NCBI GenBank assembly: GCA_039024635.1
Contig: JBCCQA010000004.1
Span: 62,001 to 126,000, forward strand
DNA from: Kuafuiihalomonas sp039024635
GTDB lineage: Bacteria; Myxococcota; Kuafuiibacteriia; Kuafuiibacteriales; Kuafuiibacteriaceae
Direction: 5' to 3'
Length of the DNA: 64,000 bases
Part shown: piece by piece, positions 35,094 through 44,200 of the stretch
Layout: the number at the start of each line of letters is the position of its first letter
Numbering within the stretch: position 1 is the first letter of the stretch
Translations under genes and position numbers: made by a program
The notes under the pieces: generated by a model
Seen by the model: only the letters and a program-made list of their open reading frames with translations
Told to the model about the DNA's origin: nothing
Databases searched by the model: none

Positions 35094-36880
35094 GTGCGAA
35101 AAAGGCGCCGCAAGGCGCCGGCCTCCAGGGCTACGATCGTCGGTCCTCCGTCCAGGCCTACCCGAAGCCGTTCGTCAGCACTGAGCCGTTCGAGGAGCAC
35201 GGACGCCCAATCCAGGCGACGGGGAAGAGCCAGCGCCCGGGCCATCCGACGCCGATAGGCTTCCTGGCGCTCGGCCGCCCGGTTTCGCCGGGCTTCGTCG
35301 GCGAGGTCGGTCAAGAGCGCCTCCAAGGACGCGCCGTCTAGGCCCGGCGGACCAGCGGTCACGGCCAGGGTGTTCTCGCCGTAGTCACGATAGGACAGTC
35401 CTAAGGCCTCTAAGGCCTCGACGTCCTCGGCCAGACTGGCCGCTCGTCGCGGATCGAGGCTGATCAACAGGGGCACCAGCAGGGGCTGAGAAGCCACTTC
35501 GCTGCGGGCTTCGAGGTCGAGCCAACGGGCCTTCTCGGCCGCGGCCCGCCCGTCGATCAGAAAGAGGCCGCCCTCGGACGCCGCGACGAGGTAGCGGCTC
35601 AGAAGGAGCTCGCTCACTACCAACCGAAGGTGACTGCCTCCACTCGCCGCATCGGACCCTTGGGCCCCCTCGCCCGTCTCTGTCCGAGCGCTGTCCTTGA
35701 ATGCGCTTGGCCAGGGCGCTCGGGCCGGAAACATGGCCCGCCGAGGACCGGGTTCGACAGGTGCATCCTCAGGCTGGCCCGGTGCATCCTCAGGCTGGCC
35801 CGGTGCATCCTTCAGCACCTCCTGGGAAGGGACGGACTCGATGCTCCGCAAGAATGCGGCGCCCGAACTTCGAGGGCGCCAAGGTGCGGCGGCCAGCGTC
35901 CGGCCCAATGCCCCCACCACCGCTCGAAAGACTTCCTGGGGCGAGGCGAAGCGAACCTCCGTCTTCTGAGGGTGCACGTTCACATCGTAGCTTCCCGCAG
36001 GAAGGGTCAGGTGAAGTACCAAGACCGGGAAGCGCCCTCGCTCCAGATGGCCCCGGTAGGCCTCCTGGACCGCGTGCTGAATGCCTCGGTCCCGAACGAA
36101 ACGGCCGTTCACGAAGACGTACAGCGAGCGACTGGTCCGCTCATGGAACCCGGGCTCGGAGATCCATCCCCGCACGTCGATTCGGTGAGGACGCTCATCC
36201 TCCTGAATCGGGATGAGTCGCTCCGCGGCCGCCCGGCCCAAAATCCGGCCCATTCGGCCTCGGGGGTCCGTGTCCACCTCGGCCGGAGCGTCGAGGACCA
36301 GTCGCTCACCGCTCTCCAGTCGGAAAGCCACCCGCGGCCAGGCCAGGGCCAAACGGGTGACGGCTTCGGAGACGTGGCCCATCTCGGTCCCGGGCCGCTT
36401 CATGAACTTCAGTCGGGCCGGAACGTTGAAGAAGAGGGACTCGACGTCGACCTGCGTGCCCCGGGGCGCGCCCACCTGTCGGGGCGCTCCCAGCCGTCCT
36501 CCTCGGACTTCGATCCGTGTGGCCTCGGCATCCTCGGCTCTTCGGGTCGTGAGGCGAAAGCGGCTCACCGAAGCGATGCTCGGCAAAGCTTCTCCTCGAA
36601 AGCCTAAAGTGGCGACGTCATCCAGATCCTCGATGCGTTCGATCTTGGACGTAGCGTGGCGCTCGAGTGCGGCGAGGGCGTCCTCGGGCCCCATTCCAAA
36701 GCCATCGTCGATGACGCGAATGGACCGTCGTCCCCCCTCTTCTACCCGAACCCGAATCCGAGTGGACTGGGCGTCGAGGCCGTTCTCGACCAGTTCTTTG
36801 ACGACGGCCGCCGGTCGCTCGACTACCTCGCCGGCGGCGATCTTGTTAGCGACGTCCTCGGAGAGCCGGCGGATTCGCAC
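35090..36880 (-). CDS. mutL: DNA mismatch repair protein MutL lacking endonuclease motifs
   Basis: 596 residues from GTG 36880. The GHKL ATPase half is normal: NKIAAGEVVERPAAVVKELVENGLDAQ, IDDGFGMGPEDALAALERHATSKI, TLGFRGEALPSIASVS, SLFFNVPARLKFM. A Pro/Ala/Gln-rich linker contains direct repeats (APGQPED). The C-terminal dimerisation domain lacks the nuclease set: DQHA-x2-E-x4-E reads DGRAAAEKARWLDLE, and the usual CPHGRP-type metal site reads LDGGPT. Thus the protein probably cannot nick DNA. Coordinates mismatch repair with MutS. Couples to miaA (ATGA). Confidence 0.93.
   Translation of the reverse strand: MRIRRLSEDVANKIAAGEVVERPAAVVKELVENGLDAQSTRIRVRVEEGGRRSIRVIDDGFGMGPEDALAALERHATSKIERIEDLDDVATLGFRGEALPSIASVSRFRLTTRRAEDAEATRIEVRGGRLGAPRQVGAPRGTQVDVESLFFNVPARLKFMKRPGTEMGHVSEAVTRLALAWPRVAFRLESGERLVLDAPAEVDTDPRGRMGRILGRAAAERLIPIQEDERPHRIDVRGWISEPGFHERTSRSLYVFVNGRFVRDRGIQHAVQEAYRGHLERGRFPVLVLHLTLPAGSYDVNVHPQKTEVRFASPQEVFRAVVGALGRTLAAAPWRPRSSGAAFLRSIESVPSQEVLKDAPGQPEDAPGQPEDAPVEPGPRRAMFPARAPWPSAFKDSARTETGEGAQGSDAASGGSHLRLVVSELLLSRYLVAASEGGLFLIDGRAAAEKARWLDLEARSEVASQPLLVPLLISLDPRRAASLAEDVEALEALGLSYRDYGENTLAVTAGPPGLDGASLEALLTDLADEARRNRAAERQEAYRRRMARALALPRRLDWASVLLERLSADERLRVGLDGGPTIVALEAGALRRLFRT
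35760..35810. repeat. 21-bp direct repeat in the mutL linker
   Basis: Two exact 21-base copies (35760-35780, 35781-35801) and the first nine bases of a third, in frame, encoding seven-residue APGQPED units of the flexible linker. Slippage here would change linker length without breaking the frame. Confidence 0.85.
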
Positions 36881-36895
36881 TCGGGTGCCGGTCTC

Positions 36896-37510
36896 CTACC
36901 GCTTGGGCGCGGTCCGGAAGACGTGGTCCCAGAGCGGAGAGGTGACGCCGTAGCGCGTCGGCTCGTGTCGGAAGTGATGCGCCATGTGGTACTTCCGCAG
37001 GTACTTAAAGACCCGGTTGTCGCTCGTATAGTGGTGGGTTGCGTAGTGAATCATGTCGTACGCAAGGTAGCCTGCGCCGAAGCCAGCGAAGATGGCGTGG
37101 CGCCAAACGGGACCAAAGATTCCTGTGAACAGGAAGAAGAAGAGAAAGGCCAAGGGGATGGACAGCCCAGGGGGAAAGACCAGGCGCATCTTGTCGTTTG
37201 GAAAGTCGTGATGGACGCCGTGCAGGATCCAGATCAGCCGCTTCCCCAGCTTGCTGCTGGGCTCGTAGTGAAAGACCAGTCGGTGCAGCCAGTACTCGGT
37301 GAGCGACCACAGCAATAGGCCAGACGCGAAACCGGCGACCACACCGAGCACGCCCTGCCCGGCTCCGAAGGCCGACCAAACCTGCCAGGCGATGACCGGC
37401 AGGAAGATGGCCGGGGGCTGCCACGGTGGGATCCGTGAGAAAAACTCCAGGAAGTCGCTGCGGAACATTCGCTGCGACTCGAAGTTCACACTGGCTTTGA
37501 TGGCCCGCAT
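36896..37510 (-). CDS. Fatty acid hydroxylase/sterol desaturase family membrane protein
   Basis: 204 residues with about four membrane helices and the eight-histidine di-iron signature of the family: HRLVFH, HGVHHDFP, HYATHH and KYHMAHHFRH. The spacing and HGVHHDFPND resemble FA2H/Scs7-type 2-hydroxylases, which hydroxylate the acyl chain of sphingolipids or fatty acids, or carotenoid hydroxylases of the same superfamily. First gene of the seven-gene operon, 15 bp before mutL. Its lipid substrate is unknown; membership of an operon with accA links it loosely to lipid metabolism. Confidence 0.85.
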   Translation of the reverse strand: MRAIKASVNFESQRMFRSDFLEFFSRIPPWQPPAIFLPVIAWQVWSAFGAGQGVLGVVAGFASGLLLWSLTEYWLHRLVFHYEPSSKLGKRLIWILHGVHHDFPNDKMRLVFPPGLSIPLAFLFFFLFTGIFGPVWRHAIFAGFGAGYLAYDMIHYATHHYTSDNRVFKYLRKYHMAHHFRHEPTRYGVTSPLWDHVFRTAPKR

Positions 37511-37584
37511 GTCGGCCGAGACCCTATGCTCCCCTAGGCCAGACGAAAAGAAGAATTGCCCTCGTGACCCGTCCCACCCGAGAC

Positions 37585-38319
37585 TCAGTCCACCCTTCCT
37601 GGGCCCCGAAGCCGGGCTTCGACGTCTGACTCCACCCGCTCGGCCCGGGCTGCGAGTTCACGGGCCTTGGGCTCGGCCTTTTCCGCCGTCGATTCGGCCA
37701 GCCGCGCGCCCGTTCGGAGGGCGGCAGAGACAGCCTCCAGGATCACTTCGTCCGAGCGCCGCCGGTCCAGCTTGGCCCGCTCGATACCCCGCTTCATCTC
37801 TTGCGCGACGTGGCCGGCGTTCCCGGGGTGCACGAACTCTGAAACCACCAGGGAACTGGTCAGAACCCCGCAATACCGACGCATCCCCGACTGCGGTTTG
37901 AGGGTTCGAAGGGTGCGGTGGGCCAGCCGACCGGCCTGGACGTGCCTGAAGATGACGGTCTCGCTGACTGGGCCCTCTGAGAGGCTCTGAAGGGCGGCCA
38001 CCCAGCGGTTGAGGGCCATGGCCGCCACCAGGGCCAGACGCCCGTTGGGCCGCAGGATCCCCTGCATGGTGGCCGTCTTGGCCAGTTCGGCCGCGGCCTG
38101 GGCCTGGGCGTACCAAATCTGTGTTCGGGACGCGGAGCCTCCAAGCTCCGCGGCTCCGGCGTCCATAGCCTGGACCCGGAGCCCCTGGGCCCGGTGCTCC
38201 AGGTGGTCCCGTAGCCTCAGAAGGTGGGCCTCGACCTCGAAGAGCCGCTGGGCCGACGCCCGCAGGCGCTCCACGTCGAAGCGGAGGTGGGTTTGTATGC
38301 GCTGGGGCGTCAGCTCCAC
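37585..38319 (-). CDS. Helical hypothetical protein
   Basis: 244 residues from GTG 38319. Rich in Ala/Arg/Leu with heptad-like helices at both ends (LRASAQRLFEVEAHLLRLRDHLEHRAQ; AESTAEKAEPKARELAARAERVESDVEARL). The middle has a well-ordered look (QGILRPNGRLALVAAMALNRWVAALQSL, RYCGVLTSSLVVSEFVHPGNAGHVAQEMKRG) with conserved-seeming Gly/His. No signal peptide or membrane helix was seen. Not recognised; probably a cytoplasmic, coiled-coil-forming protein. It stands alone between the minus operon and the surface lipoprotein gene. Confidence 0.6.
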   Translation of the reverse strand: MELTPQRIQTHLRFDVERLRASAQRLFEVEAHLLRLRDHLEHRAQGLRVQAMDAGAAELGGSASRTQIWYAQAQAAAELAKTATMQGILRPNGRLALVAAMALNRWVAALQSLSEGPVSETVIFRHVQAGRLAHRTLRTLKPQSGMRRYCGVLTSSLVVSEFVHPGNAGHVAQEMKRGIERAKLDRRRSDEVILEAVSAALRTGARLAESTAEKAEPKARELAARAERVESDVEARLRGPGRVD

Positions 38320-38391
38320 GGAGAGAGTGTGGACCGGCCGGACCCTCTTCGTCCAACCCGGTCCGCCTTGACGGGTCCGTCTAACCCGACC

Positions 38392-38418
38392 CGACCGGGG
38401 GCTCGCGCCCTCCGGTCG
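38392..38418 (-). terminator. hairpin after the 38.4-40.5 kb lipoprotein gene
   Basis: An 11-base arm (CGACCGGGGGC) pairs with GCCC-T-CCGGTCG across a 4-base loop, one bulged T. It lies 23 bp downstream of the stop in the gene's direction. No T run on that side, so termination strength is uncertain. Confidence 0.4.
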
Positions 38419-38440
38419 CGCCGAGCGGCCTCCACGGTGC

Positions 38441-40480
38441 TCAGTTGCAGACTGGACTGTCGTTGGGGAAGACGACGGTCTGCTCGACGCCGCTATTCTG
38501 GCTTCCGCAGCTGTTGGTGCAGGTCGCCTGGATGATCACCGGCTGGCCGGTGGGGACCGGGAAGGACTCGACCCGGGTCTCCAGATTGTCCCCCATCAGC
38601 GTCGTGACCTGGGGGTCGAAGACCAGGACCGGGCCTCGGGTAACCTCCAGCTCGCAGGAGACCACGGTGGCCGGTTGGGCCATGGTGCCTCCGCCGAAGC
38701 TGTTGAACAGACTGATGATGTTCTCCGGCCCCTCACCCGGAAGCTGGTTCTCGTTTCGGGCACAAATGGCGTCCCGACCGCTGATTGGATTGAGCTCGAA
38801 TTCGATGGCCGGGGCGAGGCAAGGGTCGGTCTCGGCGATCAGCGCCACGATCTCGGGGCTGGCTGGGTCGTTGCTTGAGATCAAGAGGTCGGCCGCGTCG
38901 AACAAGGAGTTGTCGTCGTTGGCGTAGCACACCTCGAAGGTCGTCGAGCCATCGGGTTCGATGGTGAGGGGAAAGCTGACATCGGTGAGGCTGAAGTCGT
39001 CCGCCGACTCCGCGTTCTGCTCGTCGACCTCGATCTCGACGCCGGTGATAACCAGGTCCGCGTCACCAGAGTTTTCGACGGTGACGTTCTGACACACCCT
39101 TTGCGTACCGGTCGACTGGTAGAACAGAGTTCCGGGCCGAGCCTGCAGCGCTGGCAGATCCCCGCCCAGCACGGTCACGACGCAAGGCGAGTTGCCGGGG
39201 TCGTTGGAGACGATCTCCAGGGTGGCGGTATCGGGGGTACCGTCGGTCGGGGTGTAGTTGATAAAAAAGGGCACGACCTGGAGGTCGTTGATGGGGGCGT
39301 TGAGCCCTTCGATTGAGATCTCGTCGTCCCCGGTCAGTGTCGCCTGGGTGACGTTGAGCTGGCCATCACCCACCTGTGATAGATTGCAGGACTTCGAGCT
39401 CTGAACGTTGATATCCACGTCCCGGAAGCGGATATCGGTTCCACACTCGACCTGGCTGCCATCGCAGGTGAGAGCGATTTCGGGCACCTGGACGGTGCCT
39501 ATGACGCCGATGTTCTCGGTCCCGTCCGAATCGTCATCGGCCCCGTTGGTGGTCATGATCAAGCCATTGCCGTCGACTTGGTCGCCCAGAAAGGTGCCGG
39601 CCGAAGTCGGGGAGAGGCGCACGACGAAAAACCGTTCTTCTGAAGAGTCGGTGGCGGGGACGCGCCAAGGGTTCGAGGCCCCGGCCTGCAGGGGCTCGGG
39701 CGCTGAAAGCGGGACGAGGTTTCCGTTCTCGTCCTCCACGTCCACGGCCAAGATCGTGAAGCCGGCCTCTTCGGCCGTGATGGGAACCTCAACGTCCGAG
39801 GTCCCGTCGAGAATGTTGAAGGCGAAGTTGAAGATCTCGAAGGCGGCGACGGCGTCCCCGTCTCGACTCGAGTTTGTGACCTGGACGTAGAGGTCACAGG
39901 CCTGACCATCGACGCCGATGGCTCCGAAGTTCAGCTGGTTGCATGTTCCAAAGTTGATGTTCGGGTTGGTCTCCCCGCAGCCCATGCGGTCAGCGCCCGA
40001 GCAGCGAAAGCTAGGAAAGGGCGGAAGAGCGGCTACGCCGACCAGCTGGTATTCGGAGGGGACTTCGTCGTCGACGTTGTCGAGGAGGGTCAGCAGGCCG
40101 TCGGCTCGACCCGGGGTGCAGCTGCCGATGGCGCTCGGATTGTTCGTGGCCGGACTGCACGGAGTGAAGCGGACGGTGATGGTGGCCGACTCGTTGGGTG
40201 CGAGGCCGTCGAGGGCGGCGGCGGCGCCCGGCGGGTCCACGAGGGTGAAGCTGGCCTGTGCGTTGTTGCCCGGATCGGTGATGATGATGTTGTCCACCTC
40301 GAGGGGGGCCGAGCCGGTGCTCGTGCACTCCATGTCGAGGTCTCGGGTCTCCGTGACGGCCACCGAGCCGTAGTCGAGGTTGTTGCAGACGACCGAGGGA
40401 ACCCGCTCGATCACTTCATCCTCACACGCCCATGTCAGGGCCACGAGGCCCAGCAGGCCATAGTTCAGCTTCTTCATCAT
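38441..40480 (-). CDS. Large lipoprotein with ASH/choice-of-anchor-D-like Ig domains
   Basis: 679 residues from ATG 40480 (MMKKLNYGLLGLVALTWAC). LTWAC is a lipobox, so Cys is lipid-modified and the protein is exported. The body has repeated Ig-like segments of the ASH/choice-of-anchor-D type: LDYGSVAVTETRDLDMECTSTGSAPLEVDNI, CQNVTVENSGDADLVITGVEIE and similar, with many Cys pairs likely forming disulfides and Asp/Asn-rich loops that may bind calcium. No enzyme motif. Probably a cell-surface structural or adhesion protein. Its own promoter lies 27 bp before the start codon. The frame extends to 40606 without a signal, so the later ATG is chosen. Confidence 0.78.
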   Translation of the reverse strand: MMKKLNYGLLGLVALTWACEDEVIERVPSVVCNNLDYGSVAVTETRDLDMECTSTGSAPLEVDNIIITDPGNNAQASFTLVDPPGAAAALDGLAPNESATITVRFTPCSPATNNPSAIGSCTPGRADGLLTLLDNVDDEVPSEYQLVGVAALPPFPSFRCSGADRMGCGETNPNINFGTCNQLNFGAIGVDGQACDLYVQVTNSSRDGDAVAAFEIFNFAFNILDGTSDVEVPITAEEAGFTILAVDVEDENGNLVPLSAPEPLQAGASNPWRVPATDSSEERFFVVRLSPTSAGTFLGDQVDGNGLIMTTNGADDDSDGTENIGVIGTVQVPEIALTCDGSQVECGTDIRFRDVDINVQSSKSCNLSQVGDGQLNVTQATLTGDDEISIEGLNAPINDLQVVPFFINYTPTDGTPDTATLEIVSNDPGNSPCVVTVLGGDLPALQARPGTLFYQSTGTQRVCQNVTVENSGDADLVITGVEIEVDEQNAESADDFSLTDVSFPLTIEPDGSTTFEVCYANDDNSLFDAADLLISSNDPASPEIVALIAETDPCLAPAIEFELNPISGRDAICARNENQLPGEGPENIISLFNSFGGGTMAQPATVVSCELEVTRGPVLVFDPQVTTLMGDNLETRVESFPVPTGQPVIIQATCTNSCGSQNSGVEQTVVFPNDSPVCN

Positions 40481-40507
40481 TCTGTTCAGCGCTCCGTGAG
40501 CCGCCCG

Positions 40508-40536
40508 CGGGTAGCAAACCCGGATTGGGCGGTCAA
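40508..40536 (-). promoter_or_regulatory. promoter for the large lipoprotein gene
   Basis: Minus strand: TTGACC (40536-40531), 17-base spacer, TACCCG (40513-40508). The -10 is weak but the -35 and spacing match the other promoters read in this window. Confidence 0.4.
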
Positions 40537-40676
40537 TTCGGCCCCACACCGGGCCACCGACAGAATGTCGTGGGAGTCCTTCGCTGATCGCCCGACTCTG
40601 GCGCAAGCTACGTTGCCGAGGAGCGGAGGAGCGGCCTTGCCGCGCCGGCGACGGTTGACGCTAGACTGGGGCCATC

Positions 40677-40799
40677 ATGCGCATCGGAGAACGACCCCGT
40701 CGGGCCCGGGCCTTCCTTCGAGCCTGTGGGCTCATCATCGGCGCGACGGCCTTGTTCGTGGTGACGCTGGCGGTGCTCGTTCTGCGTTCAACTCACTGA
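40677..40799 (+). CDS. 40-residue single-pass membrane peptide
   Basis: ATG 40677 to TGA 40799 encodes MRIGERPRRARAFLRACGLI followed by a hydrophobic helix (IGATALFVVTLAVLVL) and RSTH. The N-terminus carries seven Arg, so it would stay inside and the helix span the membrane. Third codon positions are mostly G/C, as in real genes here. A TAGACT box sits 9 bases before the ATG, the same spacing as the kinase promoter at 16.4 kb, with a poorer TTGCCG -35 at 19 bases, so it could be a leaderless message. It is divergent from the lipoprotein gene and its function is unknown. Confidence 0.5.
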   Translation: MRIGERPRRARAFLRACGLIIGATALFVVTLAVLVLRSTH

Positions 40800-40846
40800 G
40801 TGTCCTCTCGCGCGTCGATCCATCACGAAAAATTGCCGCAACCATC

Positions 40847-40871
40847 GTGACGGAAGCGTTCGCTTCGTCAC
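40847..40871 (+). terminator. hairpin after the 40-residue ORF
   Basis: GTGAC/GTCAC outer stem and GAAGCG/CGCTTC inner stem with one bulged G and a TT loop. Strong fold; the following sequence is not T-rich, so it might be a terminator or an RNA/DNA regulatory cruciform. Confidence 0.4.
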
Positions 40872-40933
40872 GGGGCCCTTTGGTAAAGCATGGTTAACCC
40901 GAGCTCTTTCTTACCCATAAAACCACATTTACA

Positions 40934-40962
40934 CACACGGGTATTTTCTATGTGCCCGTGTG
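40934..40962. promoter_or_regulatory. inverted repeat CACACGGG-N13-CCCGTGTG
   Basis: Perfect 8-bp arms at 40934-40941 and 40955-40962 around an AT-rich 13-base centre. Form and size fit a dimeric regulator's operator. Upstream of the large MYXO-CTERM gene by about 260 bp. Confidence 0.45.
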
Positions 40963-41042
40963 ATTTCAGGAGCTTGCGACACAACCGGTCAGCTTGACCT
41001 TTTTGTGGGGAATAAAGAGTTTCAGTCGGCGTCGAGAGCGGG

Positions 41043-41064
41043 CCGTGTCGCACACGTGACACGG
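41043..41064. promoter_or_regulatory. inverted repeat CCGTGTC-N8-GACACGG
   Basis: Perfect 7-bp arms at 41043-41049 and 41058-41064. It shares the CCGTGT/ACACGG half-site with the repeat 80 bp upstream, though with arms in the opposite orientation. Candidate second binding site. Confidence 0.42.
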
Positions 41065-41221
41065 GTCGAACTCGTCGCTGCCCCGATGTGGTCCGACGCA
41101 CAATGCGGCGGCACGAAGGGCACCAGGAAACGACATGGGAACCCGCCGAGCCCCTCCATCATTCCCGAGCGCGCCCGCGCCCACACCGACTGATGAATGC
41201 GGAGCCCCACGAGATCCAACG

Positions 41222-44200
41222 ATGAAAGCGAGTCTCACCACGATGAACCATACACCCTCTCGAGCCCAGCTCGGCGGAGCCACCGTCGTCCTGGTTGGCG
41301 CCCTCTTGGCGGGCCCAGCCACGGCGCAGGTCGAGCTTCCCGACGACCGCGTCTACGAGACGACGCAGACGGTCAGCGCCTACCAGTCGCTTTCCGCCCG
41401 AGGCGTCACGACGACGCAGCGGAAGAGCCGCACCAGCTCTTCCATGCCCAGCATTCCGATTCCCTTCGCGTTCAACTACCTCGGCACCGAGTACACGAGC
41501 GTTCGGGCCAACGAGTCGGGGTACATCTCATTCACGGACACCACGACCTTCAACAACCTGTTCTCGAGCTTCTCGGACGGGCTGAACGATCCGGTCACCC
41601 CCAATGAAATGATCGCTGGGTTCTGGAACCGGCTCGACAACGTGACGATGCTCTCCGGCGTCATCGGGACGGCGCCCAACCGCTCCTTCGTCATCGAGTA
41701 TCAGGACTTCAACATGTCGGGCGGCTCCTCGGCCACGACGGCCGACATGCAGTTCTGGCTCAACGAGGACGGCACCTTCGAGGTCCACTACGGCGGCACC
41801 CTGGCCAACTGCCAGTTCGGCTGCACCAACGGCGTGACGGGCTACGAGAACACCGGCCTGGCCGGCGACTTCTTCGACTTCTTCCTCCCCTGCACCAACA
41901 ACGAGCTGTGTCAGGACTCGGACTTCAACAACGACCTGAGCGGCACCAACATCGTGGTGGGCCTCAAGGACGAGCCGGAGCTGACGGGCCGCTTCGGTGC
42001 CTTCCTGCGTGGCGCCCTGCCCGGCGAGACCGCCACCGGCACCGTGACCATCATCAACCGAGGCCAGAACACGGCCCTCGGGGTCGAGGTCAACCTGTAC
42101 CTCTCCACCGACGACGAGCTGGACACCTTGGCCGACACGTTCGTGGGCGCCTTCACCGCCGACGCGGACAACGGAGCCAACGACGTCCTGGCCTCCATCA
42201 TCGTGCCCCCCAGCATCCCCGTCGACGACTACTTCCTCATCGCCGACATTGACCCCAACGACGACTTCGCAGACGAGCTGAACGAGGACGACAACGTGGT
42301 GGTTGCGGACCAGAAGTTTGGCACCGCCTTCGACCTAGAAGTCATCGACTGTGTGGTGACCAACCCTGGAGGCGTCAACCCGGGCCAGAGCGCCAACATT
42401 GCCGTTACCATTCAAAACAACGGCGCGCCCTTCGTGGGAACGACCGACGTGCGCGTGACGGCCTCCTCGGACGCCGTGCCCGACGGCTCGGACCCTCTGA
42501 TCGGCTCCGGCCCCCTGACCACGCCCAACCTCGAGCGGGTCAACCTGCAGACCGTGACCGTGTCCGGCACCCTGCCGACCATCACGCCCGGCCTCTACTA
42601 CGCCGGCTGTGAGCTCGACACGACCCTGTCCATCACGGAAATCAACGAGGGCAACAACCTCGGTTTCACGGTCAACGACGACCCCTTGGGCGTCGACGAC
42701 CGCTTCCAGTCGGGCTCCGACTACACCATCCAGTCGAGCAACATCGTATTCGACGAGAACCTGCCCCCCGGCACCAACTTGGACCTCACCCTGACCTTCG
42801 ACAGCGTGGCCGTGCCTTCGGTCGATACGCTGGAGTACCGGGTCTACGCTTCGGTGGACGAGAACCTCGACCTCGGCCTCAATGGGGACACCCAGATCGG
42901 CAGCACCTTCACCGTTGACTTCGACGGCAGCGGAAGCGCGGTGGTCGACGACATCAGCATCCCTGTGAGCCTGGCCCCGGGCCGCTACTTCGTGATCATT
43001 CAGGTCGACCCGAGGAACCGCATTCAGGAGGTGACCGACGGTCGGCCCAACGACAACAACATCGTGACCGGCGGGACTTTCGTGAACGCCATCGACTTCA
43101 CCGTCACCCCGGGAAGCCTGAGTTTCTCGACCAGCCAGCCGGGCAACGACATCAGCACCGGCGACCAGGTGAACGTGAACTTCGAGCTCTGCTCGGAGGG
43201 CCTAGACTTCACGGGCTTCATTCCGGCCACGGTCTTCTTCTCGGTCGACCCCGCCTTCGACTTCGGTGACGAACAAGCCTTCACGACCCAGGTCTTCATC
43301 ACCGGCGATGGCGCTGGCGCCGACTGCGTGGCGGTCGCCGTCCAATTCAGCCTGCCCCGGAGCATTCCACCCCAGCAGTACAACGTGGCGGTGGCCATCG
43401 ATCCGTCGAACAACGTGACCGAAGCCAACGAGCTCAACAACTCGGCCATCACCCCCGGCCTGCCCTCGCCCAGCTCGGGCATCACGGTCTTGGGCTCGGA
43501 CCTCTTCGTCGACGGTGGCCTGGTCCAGGAGTTCGTCTTCTCGAGCTCCCCCGATAGCCAAGCCTTCTTCGAGGTCGAGGTGACCATCGAGAACCGAGGT
43601 CCGCTGGACGCGACCTTCCAGTACACCCACTACCTTTCGGAGGACGACATTATCCGGACCCAGAACGACCAAGTGATCTTCGAGTCGCCAGAGGTCTTCA
43701 TGGAGGCAGGATCGATTCAGACCTTCATCGACGAGGTGCCGGCCCCCGTACTGACCTCGACCGCTTCCTTCTTCATCGGTACCGCGGTGGACGTCCAGTT
43801 CGTCGTACCGGACCCCAACCGGGCCAACAACGTACGTATCCTCAGCGTACGGACCGGGAACGGCGACATCGCCAACCGGACCCCAGTCGTCTTCGTGCAG
43901 CCGGCGCCCGACTTCGAGACCCGCATCATCGCGACTTCGACTTCGGCCGCAGGTGGCGAAGAGCTGTCCATCACCCGAAGCCTGGCGAATATCGGAAACG
44001 CGGACTCGGTGGCCACGCCCTACGCGTACTACCTGTCGACGAACCAGACGATTTCGCCCGACGACGACATTCTGCTCGGAACCTTCGAGACGACCCTCGC
44101 AGTGGGCGCGGACGACATCTCCGTGGACACGGTGACCGTTCCGGTGACGGTCCAGGCCGGAAACTACTTCCTCGGCCTGGTCGCGAACCCGAACGAGACG

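Larger units (their letters stand above)
40800..41221. other. AT-richer intergenic region upstream of the MYXO-CTERM cluster
   Basis: About 420 bp without a credible gene and visibly less GC-rich than its surroundings, notably 40890-41030. It holds a strong hairpin just after the 40-residue ORF and two inverted repeats built on the same CCGTGT half-site, probably control sequences for the large gene that follows. Confidence 0.55.

Noticed and set aside
40994..41030. TTGACC with an AATAAA further on, as promoter for the giant surface protein
   Set aside because: No -10 at 16-18 bases; spacing is too short.
40860..41120. Possible CRISPR or tRNA in the AT-richer gap
   Set aside because: No regularly spaced repeats and no cloverleaf; only two palindromes with a shared half-site.
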